This document shows, in pieces, positions 7,174-15,036 of a stretch of DNA of 42,209 nt. A program made the translations under genes and the position numbers. Below the pieces are notes generated by a model. It ran no database searches and was not told the DNA's origin. It saw nothing but the letters and a program-made list of their open reading frames with translations. The stretch is from Synergistaceae bacterium (GTDB lineage: Bacteria > Synergistota > Synergistia > Synergistales > Aminobacteriaceae): contig JAFYBQ010000014.1 in assembly GCA_017540085.1 (NCBI GenBank), positions 1-42,209 on the forward strand. Direction: 5' to 3'. Numbering within the stretch: the stretch's first letter is position 1; the number at the start of each line of letters is the position of its first letter.

Positions 7174-8001
7174 TTACGGTACGTTTGTGAAGCTCTTTAA
7201 CACGCTCATCACTACGAGATTCCATCCGTCAGCCATGACAAATAATAACAGCTTGAACGGAAGCGAAATCATCATAGGCGGAAGCATCATCATTCCCATA
7301 GCAAGAAGGACGCTCGACACGACCATATCAACAACAAGGAACGGAATATATATCACGACTCCCATCTGAAAGGCCGTCTTCAGCTCGCTTAACATGAACG
7401 CGGGAATCAAAATTCTTGTGGGAACCTGCGACTGATTCGCGGGGCGGTCTGCTCCTGCCATTGAGATTATGAGCGATAATTCTTCCTGCCGGGTGTAACG
7501 GAACATGAAATTTCTTACGGGTTCTATTGACCTGTCCCAAGCCTGTTGAGCGTTGATATTGCCGGATAAATACGGGTTGAGGCCGTTATCGTAGACCTGA
7601 GTCCAAGTCGGATACATCGTGAACATTGTGAGGAATAACGAGAGTCCCGCTATGACTTGCTGAGGGGGGGACTGCTGTAGACCTATTGCCCGCTGAACGA
7701 ATCCCACAACGATAATTATACGGGTGAAGCTCGTAACCATCAGCAATATTGCCGGAACGAGACTAAGCACCGTCATTAACGCTAAAATTTGGAGCGTCAA
7801 TGCCACGTCCCGCGGGGAATCTGCCTGGCCGAGTCCGAGTGTGATTGAGGGTAATGGGATTGTCCCGGAAAGCTCCGGCGGTCTCGGAGGGTTGAGAATT
7901 GCCGCTGATGATACCCCGTGAAGTATCAGCACAAGCAACATCATAACGGGCGCGAGGATTCTAACAGTCCGCTTCAGCTTGGGATTTAGTCCATTCGGCA
8001 T
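7174..8001 (-). CDS. fliP: Flagellar export protein FliP
   Basis: FliP is the core of the flagellar export gate. The 275-residue precursor has an N-terminal hydrophobic signal-like segment (residues 11-32), then the diagnostic MTSFTRIIIVVGFVQRAIG stretch and SPPQQVIAGLSLFLTMF. The C-terminal signature includes IPAFMLSELKTAFQMGVVIYIPF and MGMMMLPPMMISLPFKL. The ATG at 8001 has GGAG upstream and lies 41 nt inside the end of fliO, in another frame, so the two are translationally coupled. The sequence is a normal, intact family member. Confidence 0.96.
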   Translation of the reverse strand: MPNGLNPKLKRTVRILAPVMMLLVLILHGVSSAAILNPPRPPELSGTIPLPSITLGLGQADSPRDVALTLQILALMTVLSLVPAILLMVTSFTRIIIVVGFVQRAIGLQQSPPQQVIAGLSLFLTMFTMYPTWTQVYDNGLNPYLSGNINAQQAWDRSIEPVRNFMFRYTRQEELSLIISMAGADRPANQSQVPTRILIPAFMLSELKTAFQMGVVIYIPFLVVDMVVSSVLLAMGMMMLPPMMISLPFKLLLFVMADGWNLVVMSVLKSFTNVP

Positions 8002-8245
8002 AGCTCCATCTCCCTATGAGGCTTGATCCGTGAGGCCCTGCAGTGAACGCGACAACGTCAGGCCCGCAGCGCACAACTAAAAATATATCCCTGGCAGTCA
8101 AGCGCAGGGACGTTATTATTTCAACGTTTTGCGAACCTTTCGCGTTTGGGTTGTTCTTCCTGAAATATTTTGTGAGGACGAAAGCGCACAAGGCCATCAA
8201 TATCAGCGCACATACAGCCCGAATCAAATAGGCTGTGAGACTCAC
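7961..8245 (-). CDS. fliO: Flagellar protein FliO
   Basis: A 94-residue single-span protein with one hydrophobic helix (about residues 6-25, IRAVCALILMALCAFVLTKYF). A short cytoplasmic domain follows with the pattern IITSLRLTARDIFLVVRCGPDVVAFTAG, typical of FliO/FliZ (PF04347). FliO assists FliP assembly in the membrane. The start is GTG at 8245, with only a weak ribosome site (AGAGC), 11 nt after the cheY stop. Its 3' end overlaps fliP by 41 nt. Sequence conservation in FliO is low, so position directly before fliP is an important part of the call. Confidence 0.87.
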   Translation of the reverse strand: MSLTAYLIRAVCALILMALCAFVLTKYFRKNNPNAKGSQNVEIITSLRLTARDIFLVVRCGPDVVAFTAGPHGSSLIGRWSYAEWTKSQAEADC

Positions 8246-8256
8246 GCTCTGTATTT

Positions 8257-8619
8257 CTATGACAGCACCTTCGTTATTGCTTCTATGACTCTCTCAGGCT
8301 GGAAGGGCTTGACGATGAAATCATTTGCCCCGGCCTGAATCGCCTCGATTACCATGGGCTGCTGACCCATTGCCGAGACCATTACGACTTTCACGCTGGG
8401 ATCGAGTGCCTTTATTGCCTTTACCGCGTCAATGCCGTTCATTTCCGGCATAGTTATATCCATTGTGATGATGTCGGGCTTGTATTTCTGGAACGCCGCG
8501 ACTCCTGCCTTCCCGTTTTCAGCCTCTGCGACAACCTCGAAATCGTTTTTTGTGAGAATGTCTTTCAGCATCATACGCATGAACGCCGCGTCATCGACTA
8601 TCAAAACTTTCTTGCCCAT
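8257..8619 (-). CDS. cheY: Chemotaxis response regulator CheY
   Basis: A 120-residue stand-alone receiver domain. The acidic pocket is D9-D10, the phosphorylation site is D54 (in ITMDITMPEMNG), and the conserved switch residues are S82 and K104 (IVKPF). Phospho-CheY binds the flagellar switch and changes rotation. Here the gene sits between fliY and fliO, an arrangement also known from Bacillus and Thermotogales-type flagellar operons, so its product is made together with its target. The ATG is preceded by AAGGAGCG. The 74-nt gap upstream contains a TATAAT (minus strand, plus coordinates 8667-8672), so an internal promoter is possible, though no good -35 is seen. Confidence 0.95.
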   Translation of the reverse strand: MGKKVLIVDDAAFMRMMLKDILTKNDFEVVAEAENGKAGVAAFQKYKPDIITMDITMPEMNGIDAVKAIKALDPSVKVVMVSAMGQQPMVIEAIQAGANDFIVKPFQPERVIEAITKVLS

Positions 8620-8693
8620 TCAAAAACGCTCCTTCAACGTAATTATATTTTGTGGATTTGCCCAGCATTATAACACGAAACGAGGCGAAAAAT

Positions 8694-9752
8694 TTACGAG
8701 GCCGCCCGCGCCGCTCCTCCCGGTATTATGTCAGTGATACGGACTCCGAAATTCTCATCAATCACGACAACTTCACCATGAGCGATTAATTTCCCGTTCA
8801 CGAGAATGTCAACAGGCTCTCCCGCCATTTTGTCGAGTTCAACAACCGCGCCTGCTGTGAGGGCTAAAATTTCTGATACGCTCTTTCTTGCCTTCCCAAG
8901 CTCAACCGTAACACGCACGGGAATGTCCGCGATTAAGTCAATCGGACTCGGTGCGCCTCCCCCGCTCCCGCCTCCCAAAGGCTGAAACGCCGCGGGCCTC
9001 ACGTCAACCGCCGGGCCTGCGTTCTGTCTTCCTCCGCTCATATTTCCGCCTCCCATAGGGTTATTGTTCGATGCCTGGGACTGCGGCTGCTTCCCTTCGA
9101 GGGCATCACGCATAAATCCGGCTATGTCAAGCGCGTTGTCAAGCGTCAGGCATGTCCAGATATTGAACGGCTTTAGTCCGTCAATCGTAACATTAACGGG
9201 GCTGCACCAAATTTTTTTGTCGGCAGGCTCAAGCGACAGTGCGCGCCAGTCATCCTCGCCAAGTGCTGATGTCGTGTTTTCGGGCATGAGCCTTTTCCCG
9301 GCCATGAGTCCCGCAAGGCTCGTGAATGCTGACCCTACAACCTGACTCAATCCTTCCTGCGCCGCGTTCCAATATAGGTCGCTGGGTTCGGGAACGTCCC
9401 CGCCTCCGCCGCCCATCATGAGATCCGCGAGAGTCAATGCGCCTTTCTGGTCAACAACAAGCGCGAGCGGCCTGTCATCGAGTCCGCCGAAAGTTGTCGA
9501 GAAGAGAAACGGAATCTCAGCGAACTTTCCCCGGAAGTCGTCCTGCGTCAAAATTTCGGGTGTTCCAACGTTCGTGATAACATTTTTCCCGGCAAGCATG
9601 TTGATTACGCTGTTTTCGGAATTTGCGAACGTGTCAGAAACTTTCGCGAGCTGTTCCGCGTCCGCGTCTGAAATCTCGTCAGCGTCGCCGAAATCCCCTC
9701 CGCCTGAAAGAAGCGCGTTTATCTCATCGGGACTCAGTAAATCATCAGACAT
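8694..9752 (-). CDS. fliY: Flagellar motor switch protein FliY (CheC-FliN fusion type)
   Basis: A 352-residue switch protein of the long FliY kind. Residues 5-15 (LLSPDEINALL) match the CheY-P-binding peptide otherwise known from FliM. The middle region (about 50-210) is CheC-like, with GALTLADLMMGGGG followed by an LYWNAAQEGLSQVVGSAF helix. A low-complexity Gly/Asn/Gln linker follows (about 225-270). The C-terminal SpoA/FliN domain (about 275-345) reads IDLIADIPVRVTVELGKA, then VVVIDENFGVRITDI. It forms the C-ring with FliM and, in Bacillus, dephosphorylates CheY-P; whether the CheC phosphatase residues are present here was not resolved. AGGAG precedes the ATG, 15 nt after fliM. Confidence 0.92.
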   Translation of the reverse strand: MSDDLLSPDEINALLSGGGDFGDADEISDADAEQLAKVSDTFANSENSVINMLAGKNVITNVGTPEILTQDDFRGKFAEIPFLFSTTFGGLDDRPLALVVDQKGALTLADLMMGGGGGDVPEPSDLYWNAAQEGLSQVVGSAFTSLAGLMAGKRLMPENTTSALGEDDWRALSLEPADKKIWCSPVNVTIDGLKPFNIWTCLTLDNALDIAGFMRDALEGKQPQSQASNNNPMGGGNMSGGRQNAGPAVDVRPAAFQPLGGGSGGGAPSPIDLIADIPVRVTVELGKARKSVSEILALTAGAVVELDKMAGEPVDILVNGKLIAHGEVVVIDENFGVRITDIIPGGAARAAS

Positions 9753-9767
9753 TAATCATTTCTCCTT

Positions 9768-10781
9768 TCATGCGTCATCGTCTTTTGCTGAAACCTGCGG
9801 AATTTCCCGCGTCAAAACTTTCGTCAGCTCAACCGCCATATGACCGTTCAATGTTCCCGGCCTGGCTTTGAAGCGCACCTGATTGCCGACTCTCACATCG
9901 ATATGCGAGTCTTTTAGCTCGTCAAGTTTTATTACATCGCCAACCTGAAGCGCGTAAACGTCAGCAAGAGACAGCACCGTGTGTCCAAGCTCCATAGCAA
10001 GCGGCATGTTGACCTGCATAATAGAATTACTGAGCCAAGTTTTGACCTCGTCGTCTCCCTTGTGGCTTGTTGACGCGAACCACTGCTGACTCGAAAGCCT
10101 GTCCATAATCGGCTCAATCAGGAAGTACGGAAAGCACAAGCTCACCATTCCTTCAACATCTGAGACTCTCAGCTTCATTATGACAACAAGAACCATATCA
10201 CTTGGAGAACATATCTGCACAAAGAACGGATTACTTTCCATCGACTCGAACCTGAAGCGGACATCAACAACAGTACTCCAGCTGTCTTCAAGCAATTCTA
10301 ATATCCTCATGATTACGCGCTCGATGACGGTTTTCTCAATGTCGGTAAGCTCTCTTACATTGCCGGAAAATGTCCCGCGCCCGCCTAACATACGGTCTAT
10401 TATCGTGAAGACTAATGACGGGTTAATCTCTATGAGCATTGAGCCTTCAAACGGGTGCATTTCGATTAAGCCTATAACAGTGGGCTGGACCATGTAATTC
10501 ACGAACTCTTCATAGGCGAGCTGCTCAACGGAAGCAATTTCCGCTGACACAATCGAGCGTATCAGGGTAGAAAGTACCGTAGTCATCTGCCGGGCGAATG
10601 ACTCGTGAATCATCTGTATCGCCCTGAGCTGATCTTTGCTGAATTTGTCGGGACGCTTGAAATCGTAGACCTTTAACTTTGCGTACTCGTCAGCCTTAGC
10701 GGCGATTTCGTCAATGTTCGCGCCGCTTGAGATTGACTTCATTAAAGCGTCAATAGCGTCCTGTGATAATACGTCGGGCAT
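9768..10781 (-). CDS. fliM: Flagellar motor switch protein FliM
   Basis: FliM is the C-ring subunit that receives CheY-P. The 337-residue protein begins with the CheY-binding peptide (VLSQDAIDALM, residues 4-14). It continues with the family start of the middle domain (YDFKRPDKFSKDQLRAIQMIHESFARQ) and the YEEFVNYMVQPTVIGL and LMLGGRGT-like (here RMLGGRGTF) motifs. It ends with a SpoA domain (VLSLADVYALQVGDVIKLDEL, then VRFKARPGTLNGHMAVELT). GAGG lies nine bases before the ATG. Length and domain order are normal. Confidence 0.96.
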   Translation of the reverse strand: MPDVLSQDAIDALMKSISSGANIDEIAAKADEYAKLKVYDFKRPDKFSKDQLRAIQMIHESFARQMTTVLSTLIRSIVSAEIASVEQLAYEEFVNYMVQPTVIGLIEMHPFEGSMLIEINPSLVFTIIDRMLGGRGTFSGNVRELTDIEKTVIERVIMRILELLEDSWSTVVDVRFRFESMESNPFFVQICSPSDMVLVVIMKLRVSDVEGMVSLCFPYFLIEPIMDRLSSQQWFASTSHKGDDEVKTWLSNSIMQVNMPLAMELGHTVLSLADVYALQVGDVIKLDELKDSHIDVRVGNQVRFKARPGTLNGHMAVELTKVLTREIPQVSAKDDDA

Positions 10782-10794
10782 TTGTCAGAGCCTC

Positions 10795-11250
10795 TTACTG
10801 TAAAACTATGCTCTCGAAAAGCACGTTTGTTATTGGAGCTTCCCCGCCTACGTCCGGGAGCATTCGGTTCAGTGAGCGTTTTATGTCTCCGGCAAACTGC
10901 AGAGTCCCTTCCGCGCTTGTGAGGTCGTCATATACTCTGTCTTTCACGAGCATGAAAACTTCATTGCGTATCCTCATGAGCCATCCGGGAGTCTGAATTA
11001 ATGCCGCGGCTCCTTCCTTTTCTGTAAGCTCAAGAGAGAGTCCGAAACTGATTACATGACGGCCTGCCCCTGCCAAGTTGCTGGTGAACTCGCCTATTGA
11101 CACGACCGGGCCGGGGTTCTGTATGACTTTTGCGGTGCCTATGGCGTTTGTGTCTTCGGGTGCCATTGTCCTGCCTAGAATGAGTCCGCCCCCGAATCCC
11201 GCGCCGAACATTACGAGTCCTACTACTGCAAAAATTATTATGCGCTTCAA
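10795..11250 (-). CDS. fliL: Flagellar basal-body-associated protein FliL
   Basis: A 151-residue inner-membrane protein. One N-terminal transmembrane helix (residues 3-26, glycine-rich GLVMFGAGFGGGLILG) is followed by a periplasmic FliL domain with VVSIGEFTSNLAGAGRHVISFGLSLELT and the C-terminal helix EGTLQFAGDIKRSLNRML. FliL surrounds and supports the stator units MotA/MotB. The start is TTG at 11250 with GGGAGG eight bases upstream. It is separated from motB, its usual neighbour, by the inserted hicB-hicA pair, and lies 27 nt after hicA. Confidence 0.92.
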   Translation of the reverse strand: MKRIIIFAVVGLVMFGAGFGGGLILGRTMAPEDTNAIGTAKVIQNPGPVVSIGEFTSNLAGAGRHVISFGLSLELTEKEGAAALIQTPGWLMRIRNEVFMLVKDRVYDDLTSAEGTLQFAGDIKRSLNRMLPDVGGEAPITNVLFESIVLQ

Positions 11251-11277
11251 GTTTTATTGTCCTCCCTGATGAATAGT

Positions 11278-11469
11278 CTAGAATATTGGCGGAAGTCCCG
11301 CGTCCTTGCATACTTCATTCGCTGATATTCTGTCGAAAATTGTATGACGCTTAACCGCTACGGCTCTTCCGTCCGGGTGAACATAAAAGCTGTGGCGTTT
11401 CCCTTCACGCTTCAGATAAAAGCCGCACTGCTCTAAATACTTTACGACATCCCTGCGCTTAACTGACAT
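11278..11469 (-). CDS. hicA: HicA-family toxin (mRNA interferase)
   Basis: A 63-residue protein of the HicA/YcfA type, a small double-stranded-RNA-binding-like fold that cleaves mRNA during translation. It opens KRRDVVKYLEQCGFYLKREG and carries the active-site His (H26) in GKRHSFYVHPDGR. It ends with the common DRISANEVCKDAGL helix. The ATG overlaps the hicB stop by 11 nt, the coupling expected of a toxin-antitoxin pair, here in antitoxin-first order. The pair is embedded in the flagellar operon between motB and fliL on the same strand, with no terminator visible, so it should be co-transcribed with the motility genes. Activity is unproven. Confidence 0.87.
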   Translation of the reverse strand: MSVKRRDVVKYLEQCGFYLKREGKRHSFYVHPDGRAVAVKRHTIFDRISANEVCKDAGLPPIF

Positions 11470-11722
11470 GTACCATCAATGCCTCTTCCTCAGATGGTAT
11501 ACATTCAGGCGCAACCGATACGGACATCGGCTCAAAAATCAGCGGGATATACGGGATCTTTCTGCCGTCTTCCTCGTAAAGTTCTGCCATTTCTCCGGCT
11601 GCTTCCTGCAAAAGTTCCCGGCAGTCGTCAAGATCTTCACCCTCTGTAATAACTCCCGGCCATTCAAGAAGCCTCCCTAAATAACCGTGTTCAAGTTTCC
11701 TGTAACAAGCTGTAAATTGCAT
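11459..11722 (-). CDS. hicB: HicB-family antitoxin
   Basis: An 87-residue protein with the partial-RNase-H-like HicB fold. It opens FTACYRKLEHGYLGRLLEWPGVITEGEDLDDCRELLQEAAGEM, with the typical aromatic strand, the WPGVITEGEDL segment and the following helix. There is no obvious C-terminal DNA-binding domain, so autoregulation may be weak or absent, which would fit expression from the flagellar promoter. A strong site (GAAGGAGGGA) lies before the ATG, only 14 nt after motB. It should neutralise the HicA encoded directly downstream. Confidence 0.85.
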   Translation of the reverse strand: MQFTACYRKLEHGYLGRLLEWPGVITEGEDLDDCRELLQEAAGEMAELYEEDGRKIPYIPLIFEPMSVSVAPECIPSEEEALMVHVS

Positions 11723-11736
11723 CGTAAATCCCTCCT

Positions 11737-12465
11737 TCAGCGTTTAGGATACTGCGACAAGAATACTATCTCCACCCGCCTGTTCAAGGCTCTGTGTTCG
11801 CTTGTGTCATTGGGTACTATAGGCTGTGCCGAGCTGTAGCCCGTCGCCTGAAGTCTCACGGGGTCAAATCCGCCCTCATGCTCCATGTAACTGGCAACCG
11901 CCGCCGCCCTCATGGCCGATAATCCCCAGTTGTCGCGGTAAGGCCCTCCGCGAAGGACTCCCGAATCCGTATGACCCTCTACCGCCGCAAACGGCACACG
12001 ATCCCGGACAAGCTCCGAAATTTTGTAGAGTGCGCGCCTTCCTTCCGGCCTAAGCTCCGCGCTTCCCGGCAGAAACATGAACTGATCGCTGATTGAGACG
12101 GCGACCCCGCGCTGATTGATTGACACCTGTATGTCCCTCGTGAGATTCTCAGACCGCAGAAAGGAGTTGAGCGTGTACGCAACGTGCCTCGTGTCAATTT
12201 CTACACGCTCACTTGCCCCCGGGCTTGTGCCAACTTCCCCGCTTCTGTTCGGGTCGGTCGACTCCTCTGTCGTTACGCCGCCTTTGAGGATTCCCAGAGA
12301 ACCCCGCAGGGACAGTAACGCCTTCTGAAATTTCTGCGAGTCAATCGAGGACATAGCGAACAGCAGAATGAAGAAACACAATATAAGCGTAACCATGTCC
12401 CCGTATGTACCCATGTAGAAAGGTGCTGAGAGTCCCGGCTCTTCCGGCTTTTTCTGACGCGCCAT
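11737..12465 (-). CDS. motB: Flagellar stator protein MotB
   Basis: MotB anchors the stator to peptidoglycan and, with MotA, forms the ion channel. The 242-residue protein has a short cytoplasmic tail and one transmembrane helix (about 23-44, DMVTLILCFFILLFAMSS). The ion-carrying aspartate is D23 (in TYGDMVTL; many homologues have YAD). After a plug/linker, an OmpA-like domain (about 125-240) contains VEGHTDSG, NWGLSAMRAAAVASYM and HRALNRRVEI. The ribosome site lies in the last codons of motA, four bases away. The order motA-motB is canonical, but the next gene is the hicB antitoxin instead of fliL. Confidence 0.95.
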   Translation of the reverse strand: MARQKKPEEPGLSAPFYMGTYGDMVTLILCFFILLFAMSSIDSQKFQKALLSLRGSLGILKGGVTTEESTDPNRSGEVGTSPGASERVEIDTRHVAYTLNSFLRSENLTRDIQVSINQRGVAVSISDQFMFLPGSAELRPEGRRALYKISELVRDRVPFAAVEGHTDSGVLRGGPYRDNWGLSAMRAAAVASYMEHEGGFDPVRLQATGYSSAQPIVPNDTSEHRALNRRVEIVFLSQYPKR

Positions 12466-12468
12466 AGT

Positions 12469-13242
12469 TTAGCCCTCCTCCTGATTGAAGGCTTCGCGCA
12501 TTGCGGGAGGAAGATATACTTTCAGTTTCTCTTCAACGATTCGAGGGTTCTCCCCTGCCTGTATCGCTAGTATTCCTTCTACCATCAATTCCATCGATTT
12601 GACTTCCTGCGCTGAACGTGCCGCAAGTTTTTTGCTGACGGGAGACCCGAACATGTTAGCCATCATTGAGCCGTACATTGTCGTGATGAGTGCGACCGCC
12701 ATACCGGGACCGAGCGCGTTAACGTCCGAAAGGTTTCCCAGCATTGCTATAAGTCCGATAAGTGTACCGATCATTCCGAACGAGGGAGCGAACTCCGTCA
12801 AGTGGTCAAAAACTGCTTTGTTCGCGCTGTGCCTGTCCTCAAAGTTTCCTATCTCAGTGTCAAGAATCGCCCGCACTAATTCCGGGTCTGTTCCGTCAAC
12901 AACAAGCTGTATTGCCTTCCTCATGAAGTCGCTCTCAACCTCGGCAATGTCAGCCTCAAGCGATAACAATCCCTCGCGCCGTGCTTTTTCCGCAAAGCTC
13001 ACAATCATCTGAACCATTCCGACTAAATCAGGCTCATGAAACACAAATACATTCTTCAGGCATCCGGTCATAGCTTTGAGCCTTGCGCCGGGGTTTGAGA
13101 TTATTGTCGCGCCGATTGCACCTCCGATTGTGATCATCAGTGAGGGAACGTCTATATATGCTCCGATGTTGCCGCCGGAAGCCATTGACGCAATAACTAG
13201 TATCCATGTCGCCAAAAATCCGATGAGACTCGTTAAATCCAA
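12469..13242 (-). CDS. motA: Flagellar stator protein MotA
   Basis: MotA is the proton- or sodium-channel subunit whose cytoplasmic loop pushes on FliG. The 257-residue protein has four membrane segments (about 5-22, 32-50, 148-168 and 178-200). A large loop carries the conserved charges (FAEKARREGLLSLE, residues 86-99), and the conserved PSFGMIGTLIGLIAML and GPGMAVALITTMYG stretches follow. The start is TTG at 13242, supported by AGAGGTG eight bases upstream. It follows flbD by 24 nt. Whether the motor uses H+ or Na+ cannot be read with confidence. Confidence 0.95.
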   Translation of the reverse strand: MDLTSLIGFLATWILVIASMASGGNIGAYIDVPSLMITIGGAIGATIISNPGARLKAMTGCLKNVFVFHEPDLVGMVQMIVSFAEKARREGLLSLEADIAEVESDFMRKAIQLVVDGTDPELVRAILDTEIGNFEDRHSANKAVFDHLTEFAPSFGMIGTLIGLIAMLGNLSDVNALGPGMAVALITTMYGSMMANMFGSPVSKKLAARSAQEVKSMELMVEGILAIQAGENPRIVEEKLKVYLPPAMREAFNQEEG

Positions 13243-13266
13243 TGTGTATGCACCTCTGACGCTGTA

Positions 13267-13494
13267 TTATTCTGGTTTGTCTGCTTCGTCCGCAGTGTTT
13301 GCTATTATGCAGGTATAGCCCGCCGCTTTCCTGAAGGCTATTATTTTCCTGTACACGTCCTTCACTTTCTCTTTTACCACATAGCGGTGGCCGTTGAGGA
13401 GACGCAGTACAGTATCAGGCGTTACATCAATGGTTTCAATCATGTCGGAATTAAGCAGGAATGCCTCGCCGTTCAGACGATGTACTTCAATCAT
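13267..13494 (-). CDS. flbD: FlbD-family flagellar protein
   Basis: A 75-residue small protein with the FlbD pattern: VHRLNGEAFLLNSDMIETIDVTPDTVLRLLNGHRYVVKE, followed by a helical segment and a divergent, acidic C-terminus ending EADKPE. FlbD (PF06289) is regularly encoded just upstream of motA in spirochaete, clostridial and Synergistota-like flagellar operons; its role is not well defined. It is the first gene of the operon seen here. No clear ribosome site precedes the ATG, although a TATAAT-like stretch lies directly before it. Confidence 0.86.
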   Translation of the reverse strand: MIEVHRLNGEAFLLNSDMIETIDVTPDTVLRLLNGHRYVVKEKVKDVYRKIIAFRKAAGYTCIIANTADEADKPE

Positions 13495-13642
13495 TATATT
13501 ACAACGCCAGCCCTTCGCTTGAAATTTCTTAATCCGTAATATTATGCCGGGATAATCAGCTTAATATTATACGATTTTGAAGGCAAAAAGCGATAAAATA
13601 ATCACACGAAAAATTTTCCCGGAGGTGCAATAAAAATTCACC
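13495..13642. promoter_or_regulatory. Divergent intergenic region between the flagellar operon and the 461-aa gene
   Basis: This AT-rich 148-bp gap must contain the start signals of both units. Several TAATATTA/TATTATAC-like boxes occur (for example around 13561-13571), but I see no unambiguous -35/-10 pair. GGAGGT at 13620-13625 is the only ribosome site for the rightward gene and lies unusually far (17 bases) from its ATG. Confidence 0.35.
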
Positions 13643-15028
13643 ATGCCAGAAAATATTAATGACCTTTACAATCATGTAGACTTTATCATTAACGGCGGGG
13701 CAGTGAAGACTCTTGCCGACTATCTCGAAAGCGCGGGCATTAAGGCGGTAATCGCAGAGTCTGGGACTCCAGGTCTCCTGAATGTTACAGGAGCGGCCGG
13801 ACTCATGCCGTCATCCCTCACAATCAAGGACGAAATCACCGTGCTGTTCGCGAAATCACCCGCAAAAGAATCGTACCAGCTCGAATTTTCCGCAGGCAAT
13901 GACACATGGCCGGGTGTCATCAGAATCAGGGGGGCATATTGGGAGCTGTATATACTCCTCAAAGACAAACCCGAAAATCCCGACTCCCTCCTCAAAGACC
14001 TAAAGCCCTACGCCGGACTCATAATGCTGTGGGAAAACATGCGTAACATTTCCGAGACAGAGAAAAAATTATCCCGTCTGTCGTATATGATCCTTGCCAC
14101 AAAAAGCACACTCGCGTCAATCTTTGAGCCTATGCCGCTTCAGTATTTCGCCTCGTTCCTTGCTGACGTTCTGCAGGAGAGCCTGTTCCCGAAATCCGTC
14201 GCAATCCTCAAAGATGAGGGAAATTATTTGACGGTCTTCAACGGAAAGGCCGACTCCATTCCCGAACGCAGGGGAGTTTACGCGGAACAGATTCTCCCGC
14301 CCGCGCCTGTTGTCGTGAAGAGCGACTCGCCCGCTGAAGTTGTCCTGCCTGTCGCTGAAGGTGATTGCAGGCTCTTCTGCCTCATGACGTGGGACAAGCT
14401 CCCGGACAAAGAGACGATGAATTTCATTGAGCTGCTTGGGAATCTCGCAGTCCGTGCAATCGCAATCAACAATTTACGCACCCAGTCCCGGCAGGCTGAA
14501 GCGTCAATTTCCGCAGGGGAGTTCACGGTTCTTTCACTGTCGAACGTCCTGAAAGTTTTGCGCGGTGCTGAGGACAGGTCAAAATTCTTCTCGCTCCTTG
14601 TCGATATATTCATGGAGCAGTGCAGAATGAACAGCTGCATTCTCGCCACTTGGAGCAATTCCCGCAAAGGCTACGCGCTCTCGGAGCAGAGACGGGGACA
14701 CATCAAAGCCGAGGCTGAGACAACATTACTCCCGTCCCCTGAAGGCCCGGTGAAGTCCGCCAATGTCGGAGAAGCATATTATGATCTCGGAGCGATGAGT
14801 CCTGACTCCGTGTTCAGGTCATGGGGGCTTGCGGGGTGTCCGTGGAAAAACGCCCTCAAAGAGTCGTCAGCAAAATACATTTTCCCCGTCTGCGATGACA
14901 ATTCGCTTGTAGGAATAATCGCGCTCGGTTCGGGGACTGAAGGAAGGAATGCGCTTGACCGTTCGCAGCTGGCTTCCCTGCAATTAATCGCACAGTTTGC
15001 GGCGTATGAGTTCAGGCGGTTCGCATAA
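13643..15028 (+). CDS. Hypothetical protein with GAF-like regions, divergent from flagellar operon
   Basis: A 461-residue soluble protein I cannot assign to a named family. It lacks signal peptide and membrane segments. The N-terminal 130 residues form an alpha/beta part (VDFIINGGAVKTLADYLESAG, later IRGAYWELYILL). A helical connector around 135-165 (ENMRNISETEKKLSRLSYMILATKSTLASIF) links to two regions (about 165-285 and 310-460) that have the strand-helix rhythm of GAF sensor domains. The second ends with the typical IIALGSG-LDRSQLASLQLIAQFAAYEFRRF. There is no output domain (no kinase, GGDEF, HTH). Its position, divergent from flbD-motA, suggests a role in motility or signalling, which is inference only. 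The ribosome site is far from the ATG. Confidence 0.6.
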   Translation: MPENINDLYNHVDFIINGGAVKTLADYLESAGIKAVIAESGTPGLLNVTGAAGLMPSSLTIKDEITVLFAKSPAKESYQLEFSAGNDTWPGVIRIRGAYWELYILLKDKPENPDSLLKDLKPYAGLIMLWENMRNISETEKKLSRLSYMILATKSTLASIFEPMPLQYFASFLADVLQESLFPKSVAILKDEGNYLTVFNGKADSIPERRGVYAEQILPPAPVVVKSDSPAEVVLPVAEGDCRLFCLMTWDKLPDKETMNFIELLGNLAVRAIAINNLRTQSRQAEASISAGEFTVLSLSNVLKVLRGAEDRSKFFSLLVDIFMEQCRMNSCILATWSNSRKGYALSEQRRGHIKAEAETTLLPSPEGPVKSANVGEAYYDLGAMSPDSVFRSWGLAGCPWKNALKESSAKYIFPVCDDNSLVGIIALGSGTEGRNALDRSQLASLQLIAQFAAYEFRRFA

Positions 15029-15036
15029 AGAGGAAT

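Noticed and set aside
13484-13510. TATAAT-like box directly before the flbD start as a leaderless promoter
   Set aside because: It overlaps the start codon region. Leaderless initiation is not supported by anything else, and no -35 is seen.
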